DNA of 64,000 nt from Tepidibacter sp. (GCF_025210165.1 NZ_JAOASI010000039.1:92868-156867); one strand, 5' to 3'; positions 16,601 through 27,286 are shown, counted from the stretch's first letter. Notes: generated by a model from the letters alone, not told the origin. Program-made: numbers and translations.

Positions 16601-16636
16601 AATAAATCCAGCATATACCTATATACTGGATTTATT
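16601..16636 (-). terminator. Terminator of pepT
   Basis: AATAAATCCAG pairs with CTGGATTTATT, extended by a TATAT arm, 14 bp beyond the pepT stop codon, with T-rich flank on the minus strand. Confidence 0.7.
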
Positions 16637-16649
16637 TTTAATACCTATA

Positions 16650-17879
16650 TTAATTTTTACATTCATATTTTTGAACTATCTTAACTACAAGCTCTACTGC
16701 TTTTTCCATAGCAAATGTAGGTATATATTCGTATTTACCGTGGAAATTATGTCCTCCAGTAAATATATTAGGTGTTGGAAGACCTTCAAACGAAAGTCTA
16801 GCTCCATCAGTTCCTCCTCTTATAGGCTTTATCATAGGAGTTATACCTGTTTCTTTCATAGCTTCCTCAACTATATCAACTATATATTTTACAGGCTCTA
16901 CCTTTTCCTTCATATTATAATATTGATCATTCATATCTAATACAGCAGTATTTTTTCCATATTTTCCGTTGATTTTGTTTACTACATCTTCCATAACCTT
17001 TTTTCTATTTTCAAAGCTATTCATATCAAAATCTCTTATTATGTACTCCATCTTAACCTCTTCAACACTTCCATTTAATTCATCTAAATGATAGAACCCT
17101 TCATATCCATCAGTCTTTGATGGTATTTCTTCTTTAGGAAGCATTCCACCTAGCTCCATAGCTATTAAAACAGCATTTTTCATCTTATTCTTAGCGTATC
17201 CCGGATGAACATTTTTCCCATTTACTTTAATGACAGCTCCTGCTGCATTAAAGTTTTCATATTCTAATTCTCCTATTTCTCCACCATCTAAAGTATAAGC
17301 GTATTTTGCTCCAAACTTTTCAATATCGAACTTGTCAGCACCTCTTCCAATTTCTTCATCAGGTGTAAATCCAATTCTTATTTTACCATGCTTTATTTCA
17401 GGATTATTTATTAAGTACTCCATAGCTGTAACTATTTCAGCTATACCAGCCTTATCATCAGCACCTAAAAGAGTTGTACCGTCTGTAGTTATAAGAGTTT
17501 TTCCTACATAATTCAGAATCTCTGGTGAATCACTTGGAGATAATACTACACTACCGTCTTCGCTTAATACAATATCTTTTCCATCATAATTTTCAACTAT
17601 TTTAGGATTTACATTTTTTCCACTCATATCTGGAGCTGTGTCCATATGAGCTATAAACCCTATAGTTTCTACTTCTTTATCTGTATTAGATTCAAGAGTT
17701 GCCATTACATAACCGTTCTCATCAACAGCTGCATCTGATAATCCAATTTCCTTTAATTCCTCAACTAGTTTTTTTGCAAAATCAATTTGAATATTTGAAC
17801 TAGGACAAGAACTAGAACTTGGATCTGCCTTTGTATCTTCCTTAACATATTTTATAAATCTATCAACAACCTTGCTCAT
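16650..17879 (-). CDS. pepT: Peptidase T (tripeptide aminopeptidase)
   Basis: Zinc M20-family enzyme releasing N-terminal residues from tripeptides in the cytosol. Family marks: [15 protein letters not shown] (zinc His and Asp), [15 protein letters not shown] (bridging Asp), [15 protein letters not shown] (catalytic and zinc Glu), [23 protein letters not shown] and [13 protein letters not shown] near the C-terminus. 409 aa is the usual PepT length. GGAGGG precedes the ATG. Monocistronic. Confidence 0.95.
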   Translation of the reverse strand: MSKVVDRFIKYVKEDTKADPSSSSCPSSNIQIDFAKKLVEELKEIGLSDAAVDENGYVMATLESNTDKEVETIGFIAHMDTAPDMSGKNVNPKIVENYDGKDIVLSEDGSVVLSPSDSPEILNYVGKTLITTDGTTLLGADDKAGIAEIVTAMEYLINNPEIKHGKIRIGFTPDEEIGRGADKFDIEKFGAKYAYTLDGGEIGELEYENFNAAGAVIKVNGKNVHPGYAKNKMKNAVLIAMELGGMLPKEEIPSKTDGYEGFYHLDELNGSVEEVKMEYIIRDFDMNSFENRKKVMEDVVNKINGKYGKNTAVLDMNDQYYNMKEKVEPVKYIVDIVEEAMKETGITPMIKPIRGGTDGARLSFEGLPTPNIFTGGHNFHGKYEYIPTFAMEKAVELVVKIVQKYECKN

Positions 17880-17956
17880 ATCAAAACCCTCCTCAAAAAC
17901 CTTTTCTTTATTTTACCATTACTTATTTAATAATAAAATAATATATATAATTTTTT

Positions 17957-19000
17957 TCATATTATATTTACCTTTTTGAATATTTTGTAGAATACAACAT
18001 AAAACATTAAATAAACCATACCTAATATCCCATATGATGCAAGGCCAATAAATATTATACCTAGAGCTGTTAATGGATGTATTCCAACTGAATTTGATAT
18101 AACCTTTGGCTCTATTAATTCTATCATAATAGTTATTATAGCAAATAAAGCTATTATACCTACAGCTATAAAGTACTGTTTTTTTATAATATAAAAGATA
18201 AACATAGGTATATATATAAAACCAATTCCAATTACTGGTATAATATCTAAAATAGCAACTAAAAGGCTTATAATCAATGTATACCTTATTTTTAATATCC
18301 AAAACCCTATCAAAGTACATATAAAAGTTATTCCTACCAATATTATGTATGCCTTTAAATATCCAAACATCATATGTTTAATTTCATTTAACATATTAGA
18401 AGCTTTTTTTCTTCCATCATCACAAAAAAAAGATAAGAACTTGTTTTTTATCTTTTCCATGTCTTTATCAAAAAAATACAAACTAAATAATACAACAAAC
18501 GCAACTATAAATAATAAAGGAACCCCTATTATCATTTGGATGCCTTTATTTGTAATATTTAATAAACTATTAAATATATTATGAATATTAGACGAAAGCT
18601 GTTTTTGAACTCCTTGTACAATACCAGGCTCAAGTTTTTCATAAAATATATTCAGTTTATTCATTTGATTTACTAGCGTATGGTATAATTCATTAAAATC
18701 ATCTATAGAACTCAGTATGTCCTTAGACTCTATCTTCACGTTAAATACTATAAACGTACAAATTAGTAAGAGAATTATAAATATTAATACTGATAACAAT
18801 ATAGCAGATATACCTTTTTTTAAGTGGAATTTTTTATATAAATAATCTGTACATGGCTTTATAAGTACAGCAATTATAAATGCCAAAACGAATGGATATG
18901 TATACGGTATTGTTAATGAAAACACAATAAATACTAATGTATATATAAGTGTAAAAACAAATGATTTCTTAATATTTTGAATAAAACATTTATCAAACAT
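17957..19000 (-). CDS. YtvI-like AI-2E-family membrane permease
   Basis: 347-aa polytopic protein of the PerM/AI-2E exporter family, about eight membrane helices, with a soluble insert near residues 95-150 and the family's C-terminal motifs DIIPVIGIGFIYIP and ISNSVGIHPLTALG. In endospore formers this branch (YtvI) is sporulation-associated; that role is inferred. ATG 19000 is preferred: AAAAGG stands 8 nt upstream, while the ATG six bases earlier is too close to it. Monocistronic. Confidence 0.75.
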   Translation of the reverse strand: MFDKCFIQNIKKSFVFTLIYTLVFIVFSLTIPYTYPFVLAFIIAVLIKPCTDYLYKKFHLKKGISAILLSVLIFIILLLICTFIVFNVKIESKDILSSIDDFNELYHTLVNQMNKLNIFYEKLEPGIVQGVQKQLSSNIHNIFNSLLNITNKGIQMIIGVPLLFIVAFVVLFSLYFFDKDMEKIKNKFLSFFCDDGRKKASNMLNEIKHMMFGYLKAYIILVGITFICTLIGFWILKIRYTLIISLLVAILDIIPVIGIGFIYIPMFIFYIIKKQYFIAVGIIALFAIITIMIELIEPKVISNSVGIHPLTALGIIFIGLASYGILGMVYLMFYVVFYKIFKKVNII

Positions 19001-19099
19001 ATTCATCACCTTTTATAAATTACTTTAATATTATTATCTGCCTTTATAGTTATCTCTATGCAAAAATGATATAGCTTCCTAAAGAATCAAATAGACAAA

Positions 19100-19132
19100 A
19101 AAGGCGTCTCAATATATTTTGAGACAACCTTT
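19100..19132 (-). terminator. Terminator of the SLH/LRR surface-protein gene
   Basis: AAAGG-x-GTCTCAA pairs with TTGAGAC-xx-CCTTT around six bases, 15 bp after the stop codon at 19147, followed by T-rich sequence on the minus strand. Confidence 0.75.
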
Positions 19133-19146
19133 CTTTCTTAGGCATT

Positions 19147-22100
19147 TTATTTATTTATTAATTTTGCTTCTATAAGCAAATTCCTAATTGCAGTTGTAGC
19201 TTCTGCATAGGTAAATGTAGCTTTTGGATCAATTGTATCTTCTGTTTTGCCATTAAATACTCCCGCATTTAAAGTTTTTTCAACAGATTTATATGCCCAT
19301 TTAGATACTTCTGATTCATCTTTGTAGTTACTAATTCTCTTATTATCAATTCCACTAAGTTTTACAATGTCCATAGCTCTAGCATACATTGTCATGGCTT
19401 CTTCTCTGCTAATTTTTTCATTTGGCTTAAATGTTTTATCCTCATAGCCCTTTATTATACCGTACTCATTCGCAATCGTTATTGCATTTGCAAATTCATC
19501 TGTAGCTTTAATATCTGTAAATAGTCCTTTTTTTGTAGCATCAGTTCTATATAGTCCAATTGCTTTTGTTATATATTCTGCAAAATCTCCTCTTGTTATT
19601 TCTTCATCTGGTTTAAAGTTTTCTGGATTTTTTATTACAAGTCTTGATGCCATATCATTTACAGACTCTTTTGACCAATGATTTTCTACAGATGAAACTT
19701 CAATTGGATTGAAAATAATAGAATAAGTAGAGTTTGTAAATGAATTTATTTTTGCAAAATATTTATTATTTTCCTTAAATACCTCAGTTGGAACATGAGT
19801 GAATGTTTTGTCTTTATTGTACTTAATTCCTGTTGTAATCTTATTAAAGTCTACACCTTCTGGTATTTCTATTATTCTTTGAACAGATTGTTTGAATTTA
19901 GAAATTTCTACTTCTTTCTTATTTAACAAAGAGTTGGTCTTTGCTATAACCTTAAACTCAATAGGCTGTAAAATAATATCATATTTTTTTTCTTTTGCAC
20001 TCTCTTTTATTTGACGAGATAGTTCATTATCTACTTTATCAACTTTTATTTCTAATACAATATTTTTTAAGTCTTTCTTATCTACTTCTAATGTTTTTGC
20101 AACTTTTTCAATATCAATTTCCTTCGCTGGAAGATTATATCTAACATCCGATGCTTTAACTGACAGTTTAAATTCATTTTCATTCATTTTTTTTATGATA
20201 TCACCACTCAAAACGGTAGTCACTTTTTTATTATCTTTAGATTCTATTTCAACTTCAAAAACATTTTCTTTGTTTTTATTGTCTTTTATAATTTTTTGTT
20301 CTACCAAATTATTATCAACAATTAATTTTATCTCTTTATCTTCACCTTTACCTATTACTTCCTGTTTTCCTATTACTACCTTTTTACCATTTACAAATCC
20401 TGATGTACTATCTTCTTTCTTATTTTTATATGATGATTTTGATTTTCCTGAGCTTGAACTTCTTGCTACTGTTTTGAATGTAGCTGTAGATTTTGTAATT
20501 GCATTATCTGATTCATCTTCTACTTGATTTTTTATCTCTACATAATATACTTGATTATTATCCAAATTTCCATTTGGCTTAATTGTAATTACTTTCTTCT
20601 GTGAGTCTACTGTCGCTATAAATGCTACATCTGTTCCATTTTCATCTGTCTTCTTAAGTTTAATTATTCCTGCTAAGTCTGCATTTGTTAGTTCACTATT
20701 ATCTATTTTTCTCACTGCTTCATTGAATGTTATTGTAATATTTTTATCTATTGCTACACCAGTTGCACTATCTGCTGGTAAGAATGTTACTGTTGGTGCT
20801 GTATTATCTGATGGTGCTACTGTTGTAAAATTCCATGTTGTATTATCTGTTATTCCTGCATATTCATTATTATTTGATGATGTATCTGTGAATGCTCCTG
20901 CATCTATCTTTATATAATAGTCTTTGCTATTCTCTAATATATTTTGTGAGTTTATTGTTACTTTATTACCACTTACTGTTACTTTTTCATCATCTGCTGC
21001 TACTTTTCCTACTAATTTATCTCCTGTTGTTTCATATATTTCTATATTCTTTCCACTTACTGCTTTAATATTTTCATCAAATGTTATTACTGCATTTGCA
21101 TCTATTGCTACATCTGTAGCATTGTCTAATGGTGCATATTTGCTTACTGTTGGTGCTGTATTATCTGGTACTATTTTTTTCCATGCTCCATCACTGTATA
21201 CATATTCACCTTTTGCTTTGTCTTCTGTATCATAAAAATTATTAAATTTATCATCTATAATTTTATCTCCTAATGTCACACCTTCTGGAATTTTAACTCT
21301 TGTTAGTTGGTTACCCTGAAATGCAGAATTTCCTATACTAGTTACACTATTTGGTATCGTTATGCTTGTTAGTTGGTTTCTGTAAAATGCACAAATTCCT
21401 ATACTAGTTACACTATTTGGTATCGTTATGTTTGTTAGTTGGTTTAAACAAAATGCACCCGTTCCTATACTAGTTACACTATTTGGTATCGTTATGCTTG
21501 TTAGTTGGTTATTTTGAAATGCAGAATTTCCTATACTAGTTACACTATCTGGTATCGTTATGCTTGTTAGTTGGTTACCCTCAAATGCAGAATTTCCTAT
21601 ACTAGTTATACTATCTGGTAGCGTTATGCTTGTTAGTTGGTTACCCTTAAATGCAAAATTTCCTATACTAGTTACACTATTTGGTATCGTTATGCTTGTT
21701 AGTTGGTTACCCTCAAATGCATAATTTCCTATACTAGTTATAATATCTGGTAGCGTTATGCTTGTTAGTTGGTTACCCTCAAATGCATAATTTCCTATAC
21801 TAGTTACACTATCTGGTATCGTTATGCTTGTTAGTTGGTTTCTATTAAATGCATAATTTCCTATACTCTTTACTATTTTTCCATCTATTGTTTTTGGAAT
21901 GTTAATGTCTTTGCTTGTTCCTGTATAATGTGTAATCTCCACTCCCCCATCTATATCTTTATATTTATAGTCTGATGGAGCTACTGTTGTGAAGTTCCAT
22001 CTTGCCTTATCTGTTATTCCTGCATATGCATTATTATTTGATGATGTATCTGTAAATGCTCCTGCATCTATCTTTACATAATAGTCTTTGCTATTTCCTA

Positions 22101-22752
22101 AGTTATTTTGTGGATTTATTGTTACTGTATTGCTACTTACTGTTACTTTTGCATCATTTGCCGCTATTGTTTCTACTTTACTATTATTTGATGCATCATA
22201 TATTTCTATATTCTTTCCACTTACTGCTTTAACATTTTCACTAAATGTTAATACTAAGTTTGCATCTATTGCTACATCTTTAGCATTGTCTGCTGGGGCA
22301 TATTTGCTTACTGTTGGTGCTTTATCGTCTACTTTTAATGACCATTTATTTTCACTGAATATATATTCTCCAGCTTTTTTTTCTGTATCATAAAATCCCT
22401 TAAAATTATCATGTATCACATCTTCACCTAATGTCATATTTGCTGGCATTTTTACACTTGTTAGTTGATTCTCTTTAAATGCAGTATATCCTATGAATGT
22501 TACACTATTTGATATCTCTATACTTTTTAATTGATTTTTTTCAAACGCACTTTCCCCTATTTTAGTCACATTATTTGGTATTTCCAAACTTGCTATTTGA
22601 TTGTTTTTAAATACAGAATTTCCTATCATAGTTAAACCATTCGGTATAGTTACACTTGTTAATTTATTATTTTCAAATGCATTATATCCTATAACCTCTA
22701 CACTATTTGGTATATCTACACTTGTTAGTTGGTTGCCTTTGAATGCATTCAT
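19147..22752 (-). CDS. SLH-anchored LRR/Ig-like surface protein, C-terminal part of a split gene
   Basis: The 1201-codon 3' part of a long gene interrupted by TAA at 22969. In order: BspA-type 23-residue leucine-rich repeats (AFxxNQLTSVTIPNG pattern), an SbsA-like Ig domain (NVKAVSGKNIEIYD), a second block of about ten near-identical LRR_5 repeats, two more Ig-like domains, a Ser/Lys spacer, a beta-rich region, and three SLH domains over the last ~180 residues (ITRGDFAEYITKAIGLY, ISREEAMTMYARAMDI, FTYAEATTAIRN) for cell-wall polymer anchoring. The first ATG (22752) lies inside an LRR, lacks a ribosome site and signal peptide; the frame is open back to 22968. Independent translation is unlikely. 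Confidence 0.75.
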   Translation of the reverse strand: MNAFKGNQLTSVDIPNSVEVIGYNAFENNKLTSVTIPNGLTMIGNSVFKNNQIASLEIPNNVTKIGESAFEKNQLKSIEISNSVTFIGYTAFKENQLTSVKMPANMTLGEDVIHDNFKGFYDTEKKAGEYIFSENKWSLKVDDKAPTVSKYAPADNAKDVAIDANLVLTFSENVKAVSGKNIEIYDASNNSKVETIAANDAKVTVSSNTVTINPQNNLGNSKDYYVKIDAGAFTDTSSNNNAYAGITDKARWNFTTVAPSDYKYKDIDGGVEITHYTGTSKDINIPKTIDGKIVKSIGNYAFNRNQLTSITIPDSVTSIGNYAFEGNQLTSITLPDIITSIGNYAFEGNQLTSITIPNSVTSIGNFAFKGNQLTSITLPDSITSIGNSAFEGNQLTSITIPDSVTSIGNSAFQNNQLTSITIPNSVTSIGTGAFCLNQLTNITIPNSVTSIGICAFYRNQLTSITIPNSVTSIGNSAFQGNQLTRVKIPEGVTLGDKIIDDKFNNFYDTEDKAKGEYVYSDGAWKKIVPDNTAPTVSKYAPLDNATDVAIDANAVITFDENIKAVSGKNIEIYETTGDKLVGKVAADDEKVTVSGNKVTINSQNILENSKDYYIKIDAGAFTDTSSNNNEYAGITDNTTWNFTTVAPSDNTAPTVTFLPADSATGVAIDKNITITFNEAVRKIDNSELTNADLAGIIKLKKTDENGTDVAFIATVDSQKKVITIKPNGNLDNNQVYYVEIKNQVEDESDNAITKSTATFKTVARSSSSGKSKSSYKNKKEDSTSGFVNGKKVVIGKQEVIGKGEDKEIKLIVDNNLVEQKIIKDNKNKENVFEVEIESKDNKKVTTVLSGDIIKKMNENEFKLSVKASDVRYNLPAKEIDIEKVAKTLEVDKKDLKNIVLEIKVDKVDNELSRQIKESAKEKKYDIILQPIEFKVIAKTNSLLNKKEVEISKFKQSVQRIIEIPEGVDFNKITTGIKYNKDKTFTHVPTEVFKENNKYFAKINSFTNSTYSIIFNPIEVSSVENHWSKESVNDMASRLVIKNPENFKPDEEITRGDFAEYITKAIGLYRTDATKKGLFTDIKATDEFANAITIANEYGIIKGYEDKTFKPNEKISREEAMTMYARAMDIVKLSGIDNKRISNYKDESEVSKWAYKSVEKTLNAGVFNGKTEDTIDPKATFTYAEATTAIRNLLIEAKLINK
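21297..21860 (-). repeat. 69-bp tandem repeats encoding LRR_5 units
   Basis: About eight near-identical 69-bp units; each contains the plus-strand string CTTGTTAGTTGGTT followed by TTCCTATACTAGTTA. The DNA identity exceeds what protein conservation needs, pointing to recent unit duplication or gene conversion; unit number is likely variable between strains. Confidence 0.8.
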
Positions 22753-22968
22753 CCCTATACTCTGTACGGTTTTTCCATCTATTGTTTTTGGAATATTAAT
22801 ATCTTTGCTTGTTCCTGTATACCCTGTAATTTTTATTCCACCTTTATAATATGAAGTATATGTATACTCTGCCTCTGTTGTAAAGTTCCATGTTGTCTTA
22901 TCTGTTATTCCTGTATATTCGTTTTTAGATGCATCTTTAAATGCTCCTGCATCTATCTTTACATAATA

Positions 22969-24105
22969 TTATTTACTGTTTGCTAAGTTATTTGTTGGGT
23001 TTATTGTTACTTTATTATTTGATACTGTTACTCCCCCGCTATCTGATGCTATTGTTTCTACTACACTATCATCTGATGCATCATATATTTCTATATTCTT
23101 TCCACTTACTGCACTAACATTTTCACTAAATGTTAATACTAAGTTTGCATTTATTGCTACATCTTTAGCATCATCTAATGGGGCATATGTGCTTACTGTT
23201 GGTGCTGTATTATCTGCTACTTTTAATGACCATTTATTTTCACTGAATATATATTCTCCAGCTTTTTTTTCTTGATCATAAAAAGCTTTAAATCCATTTC
23301 CTATAGCAACAGAACCTACATTTACATTATCTGATATCGTTACACTTGTAAGTTGATTATCAAAAAATGCTCTAATCCCTATCGTAGTTACACTATCTGG
23401 TATTGTTATGCTTGTCAGTTGATTCTTCCCAAAGGCATACAATCCTATAAACTCTACACTATCTGGTATTGTTATACTTTCAAGTTTATTATTAGAAAAT
23501 GCAATATCTCCTATAACAACTACACCTGGTATCATTACACTTTCTAATTGATTATTAGAAAACGCTCCATTGTCTATGGAAGTTACACTATCTGGTAGAA
23601 TTATACTTTTTAGTCGGTTGTTGCTAAAGACATTCTTTCCTATATAGACAAATCCATTTGGTATCGTTACACTTTCTAATTGATTATTAGAAAACGCACT
23701 ATCCCCTATATTAATTACACTATCTGGTATTATTATGCTTGTTAGTTGGTTACCATTAAATGCATAATCACTTATACTAGTTATATTATCTGGTATCGTT
23801 ATGCTTGTTAGTTGATTGTCATTAAATGCAGAATTTCCTATACTAGTTACACTATCTGGTATCGTTACACTTTTTAGTTGTTTATGAGCAAATGCCTCCC
23901 TTCCTATACGCTTTACTGTTTTCCCATCTATTGTTCTTGGAATGTTAATGTCTTTGCTTGTTCCTGTATATCTTGTAATTTGGACTCCACCTTGTATATC
24001 GTTATATGTGTAGTCACTTTCTGCATATACAGTTTTCACTGGATTTCCTATTAAAGTAAATAACATTGTGACTACTAAAAAAAACGATAATCTTTGTTTA
24101 ACCAT
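22969..24105 (-). CDS. SLH-anchored LRR/Ig-like surface protein, N-terminal part of a split gene
   Basis: 378 aa: a signal peptide (cleavage likely after VYA, near residue 28), an ITRYTGTSKDINIPRTIDGK entry motif, about nine LRR_5 repeats, then the start of an SbsA-like Ig domain (NVSAVSGKNIEIYD). It stops at TAA 22969-22971 in the middle of that domain: the sequence reads NLANSK-stop-YYVKIDAGAF, whereas the downstream copies read NSKDYYVKIDAGAF. The frame is the same as that of the 3' part, so a single codon separates them. AGGAGAGGG precedes the ATG. As it stands the product would be secreted without its SLH anchor. Confidence 0.8.
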   Translation of the reverse strand: MVKQRLSFFLVVTMLFTLIGNPVKTVYAESDYTYNDIQGGVQITRYTGTSKDINIPRTIDGKTVKRIGREAFAHKQLKSVTIPDSVTSIGNSAFNDNQLTSITIPDNITSISDYAFNGNQLTSIIIPDSVINIGDSAFSNNQLESVTIPNGFVYIGKNVFSNNRLKSIILPDSVTSIDNGAFSNNQLESVMIPGVVVIGDIAFSNNKLESITIPDSVEFIGLYAFGKNQLTSITIPDSVTTIGIRAFFDNQLTSVTISDNVNVGSVAIGNGFKAFYDQEKKAGEYIFSENKWSLKVADNTAPTVSTYAPLDDAKDVAINANLVLTFSENVSAVSGKNIEIYDASDDSVVETIASDSGGVTVSNNKVTINPTNNLANSK

Positions 24106-24264
24106 AAAACCCTCTCCTTTTCTAATAATTTTAACTTTGTAATATTAATGTAGTCTATCTTAACTTACATTAAATTCATTTTATGTATATTATTTATTAC
24201 TAAATCACTATATCATTCTCAACAATTTCTCAACAATTTCGACAATTAAATCCTCAAAAAAATA

Positions 24265-24283
24265 CCAAAGCTAATAGCTTTGG
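24265..24283 (-). terminator. Terminator of the CNNM/CorC gene
   Basis: CCAAAGCTA pairs with TAGCTTTGG around one base and is followed by seven T residues after two bases on the minus strand. Confidence 0.8.
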
Positions 24284-24294
24284 CATCTTTTACT

Positions 24295-25542
24295 CTATTG
24301 TGTAAATAATCGTATATTTTTTATTCTATTCTTCTCTAAGCTCTCAACAATAAGCTTTATATTATCAAAGCTTACTTCTTCACCTTCTTCCGGAAGCCTT
24401 CCTAGCTCACCTATTAAAACTCCTCCTATTGATTCAAATTCTTCTGATTCTATATTCGTTCCTATAGCTTCATTAACTATATTTATTCTTGTACTTCCAT
24501 CTATAATATATTCATTTTCATTTACTATCTTTATTTCATCATCTTCTTCATCGTATTCATCTTCTATATCACCCACTATTTCTTCTATCAAATCCTCTAT
24601 AGTTATAATACCAGCTGTTCCACCGTATTCATCTAAAACTATAGCCATATGAATTTTTTCTTCTCTCATTTCTTGAAATAATTCAGTTATCTTCTTAAAT
24701 TCAAATGTATAATACGGATCTCTCATGTATTTTTTAATATCAAAGTTATCTCTATCCTTATCTACAAATGCTAAATCCTTTACATTTAAAATTCCTATTA
24801 TATCATCTATACTCTCTTCATATATTGGCATTCTAGAAAAATGGTCTTCTTGAAATTTTTCTACTATATCATCATAAGTATCTTCTACATCAATACCTAC
24901 AACATCAGTTCTTTGAATCATAGCATCCTTTGCCTGTAAGTCTCCAAATTCAAAAACATTTTGTATCATCTCTTTTTCTTCAACCTCAAGAACTCCCTCT
25001 TCATGGCTTACATCAACCATAGTTCTAAGTTCTTCCTCTGTTATAAATGGTTGATGAGCATCTGGATTGCCTCCAAACAGCATTATTATAAATTTTGATA
25101 CATAGTTGAATATAAAAACTATAGGACTCAACACTATAACTACTATAGATATAATCTTTGAAACCTTCAATGATACAGTTTCTGAATTTTGAGCCGCCAA
25201 GGACTTTGGCGTTATTTCTCCAAATATAAGAACTAATATTGTCATAAAGGCAGTTGCGATAACTGCTCCATTTTCCTTAAATAAACTTATAAACAAGGAT
25301 GTTGCTATTGCAGAGGCTCCAATGTTAACAACATTGTTGCCTACAAGTATTGCTCCTAATAACTTATTTGGGTCTTCAATTAATTTAGTTACAACATCTG
25401 CTCCTTTAACATTTTCATCCTTCATATGTCTTATTTTGATTTTACTCAAAGACATTAAGGCAGTTTCTGAAGCTGAAAAAAACGAAGATACTCCTAATAA
25501 TATAAATAATACGAAAAATTGCCACAAACTACTCGGATCCAA
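24295..25542 (-). CDS. CNNM/CorC-HlyC family membrane protein with CBS pair
   Basis: 415 aa. Residues 1-180 are a DUF21/CNNM membrane domain (FFSASETALMSLSK, VGNNVVNIGASAIATS, FGEITPKSLAAQN); residues ~205-325 hold two CBS domains (DAMIQRTDVVGIDVED, EYGGTAGIITIEDLIEEIVG); the last ~80 residues are the CorC_HlyC domain (IIDGSTRINIVNE, FESIGGVLIGELG). Relatives export or sense Mg2+ or Co2+; the old name hemolysin is misleading. Start is TTG 25542 after AGGAGAG. Monocistronic. Confidence 0.9.
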   Translation of the reverse strand: MDPSSLWQFFVLFILLGVSSFFSASETALMSLSKIKIRHMKDENVKGADVVTKLIEDPNKLLGAILVGNNVVNIGASAIATSLFISLFKENGAVIATAFMTILVLIFGEITPKSLAAQNSETVSLKVSKIISIVVIVLSPIVFIFNYVSKFIIMLFGGNPDAHQPFITEEELRTMVDVSHEEGVLEVEEKEMIQNVFEFGDLQAKDAMIQRTDVVGIDVEDTYDDIVEKFQEDHFSRMPIYEESIDDIIGILNVKDLAFVDKDRDNFDIKKYMRDPYYTFEFKKITELFQEMREEKIHMAIVLDEYGGTAGIITIEDLIEEIVGDIEDEYDEEDDEIKIVNENEYIIDGSTRINIVNEAIGTNIESEEFESIGGVLIGELGRLPEEGEEVSFDNIKLIVESLEKNRIKNIRLFTQ

Positions 25543-25706
25543 AAATCATCACTCTCCTAAAAAATATATATAAATATCATTATATCATAGTCGTACAATT
25601 TTACTATATATTTATAGTATGATTTATAAATAGTTTTTTAACCATATAACTTTAACCCTATTTTCATACTTATTTTATATGGTATCTCATATTTCTAACA
25701 AGTCAT

Positions 25707-25736
25707 AAAAAAAGACTCCTTACGGAGTCTTTTTTT
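25707..25736 (-). terminator. Terminator of the AGCS symporter gene
   Basis: AAAAAAAGACTCC pairs with GGAGTCTTTTTTT around four bases, 20 bp after the stop codon at 25756. Confidence 0.85.
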
Positions 25737-25755
25737 ATTTAACTATACTATTTAA

Positions 25756-27201
25756 TTATTTAAACGTACTCTCACTAGTATTTTCCCAGAACTCTGCATT
25801 TTCTATTCCACATTTTTTAGAGTTGAATACAGGGTCCTTACCTGCTGCTCTTTGTTCTTCATAATCTTTAAGTGCTATAAGAGCAGGTTTTGCCATTATA
25901 AGTATAGCTATAACATTTAACCATGCCATCGCTCCAACACCTATATCACCTAAAGCCCAAGCTAAGCTTGCAGTCTTTACGGCACCATAGAAAGTTGTTA
26001 TAAGCATTACAGCTCTTAATACATTTATTAACGACTTATTATTGCTCTTTCTTATTAAGTAAGCAACATTAGTCTCTGCAATATAGTAATATGCCATTAA
26101 AGTAGTGAATGCGAAGAAGAATAAAGCTATAGCAACGAATGCACTACCAAAAGATGGTAATAATGTTTCAACTGCTCTTTGAGTATATATAGGACCTACC
26201 GCAACGTCTCCTAAGTTATTAACTATAAATCCTCCAGCTGAATCATGGATATTATACATTCCAGTTATTAAAATCATGAATCCAGTAGCTGAACAAACGA
26301 ATAAAGTATCTATATATACTGAAAACGCTTGAACCAATCCTTGTTTTGCAGGGTGTGAAACCTCAGCTGCTGCTGCTGCGTGCGGGCTAGTTCCTTGTCC
26401 TGCCTCATTTGAATAAATACCACGCTTAACTCCCCAAGAAATAGCCATACCTAGTATACCAGCAAATGCAGGCTGTGCACCAAATGCACTCTTGAATACT
26501 AATGCTATAACTGCAGGTAATTCAGCAATATTTACAACTATTATAATAAGTGCAACTATTATATAACCAGTAGCCATAACAGGTACTATTATTTCAGCTG
26601 CTTTACTTATACGCTTAACTCCACCAAATATTATAAGTCCTAAAAATACAATTATTATTCCTCCTGATATTTGCGGAGTTATTCCAAATGCATTTTCAAG
26701 TCCTGCTGCTATACTGTTCGATTGAACTCCTGGTAAAAAGATTCCCATTGCAACTATAGTAGCAATTGCAAATGTAGTTGCATACCACTTGTTGTTCATT
26801 CCCTTTTCTATGTAGTATGCTGGTCCTCCACGATATTCTCCATCTTGTTCAACCTTGTATATTTGAGCTAAAGTAGCCTCAACATAAGCTGAGCCTGCTC
26901 CTAAAAAGGCTATTGCCCACATCCAAAACAATGCTCCAGGTCCTCCCATAGCTATGGCAGTTGCAACCCCAGCTATATTTCCAGTTCCTACACGACCTGA
27001 TACCGATAGTGCGAATGCTTGGAACGAAGAAACCCCTTGCTCTGATGATGATCCACTAAATAATAGTTTTACCATATCCTTTAGATGTCTAACTTGTAAA
27101 AAACGAGTTCTGACAGAAAAGTATATACCTGCTCCTAAACATAAAATAATAAGTGCTTTACTCCAAATCAATCCATTTAATAAGCCGACTATTTGTTCCA
27201 T
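25756..27201 (-). CDS. Sodium:alanine/glycine symporter (AGCS family)
   Basis: 481-aa inner-membrane transporter with about 11 helices. Family marks: GVSSFQAFALSVSGRVGTGN, GGPGALFWMWAIAFLG, YRGGPAYYIEKGM, and GVKRGIYSNEAGQGTSPHAA. A glycine riboswitch with its terminator lies directly upstream on the same strand, so glycine is the most likely substrate and control signal; the family also accepts alanine. AAGGAGGAATTAT precedes the ATG. Confidence 0.93.
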   Translation of the reverse strand: MEQIVGLLNGLIWSKALIILCLGAGIYFSVRTRFLQVRHLKDMVKLLFSGSSSEQGVSSFQAFALSVSGRVGTGNIAGVATAIAMGGPGALFWMWAIAFLGAGSAYVEATLAQIYKVEQDGEYRGGPAYYIEKGMNNKWYATTFAIATIVAMGIFLPGVQSNSIAAGLENAFGITPQISGGIIIVFLGLIIFGGVKRISKAAEIIVPVMATGYIIVALIIIVVNIAELPAVIALVFKSAFGAQPAFAGILGMAISWGVKRGIYSNEAGQGTSPHAAAAAEVSHPAKQGLVQAFSVYIDTLFVCSATGFMILITGMYNIHDSAGGFIVNNLGDVAVGPIYTQRAVETLLPSFGSAFVAIALFFFAFTTLMAYYYIAETNVAYLIRKSNNKSLINVLRAVMLITTFYGAVKTASLAWALGDIGVGAMAWLNVIAILIMAKPALIALKDYEEQRAAGKDPVFNSKKCGIENAEFWENTSESTFK

Positions 27202-27286
27202 ATAATTCCTCCTTATTTAATTTTTTAATACAAAATTAAAGCTTGAAATTCAAAATCGAAAAGCAATAAAGAAATGTAATCAAAAA

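Noticed and set aside
17919..18320. 133-codon Tyr-rich frame overlapping the YtvI-like gene
   Set aside because: Same strand, other frame, inside a convincing membrane protein gene; composition is that of a frame shadow and no ribosome site.
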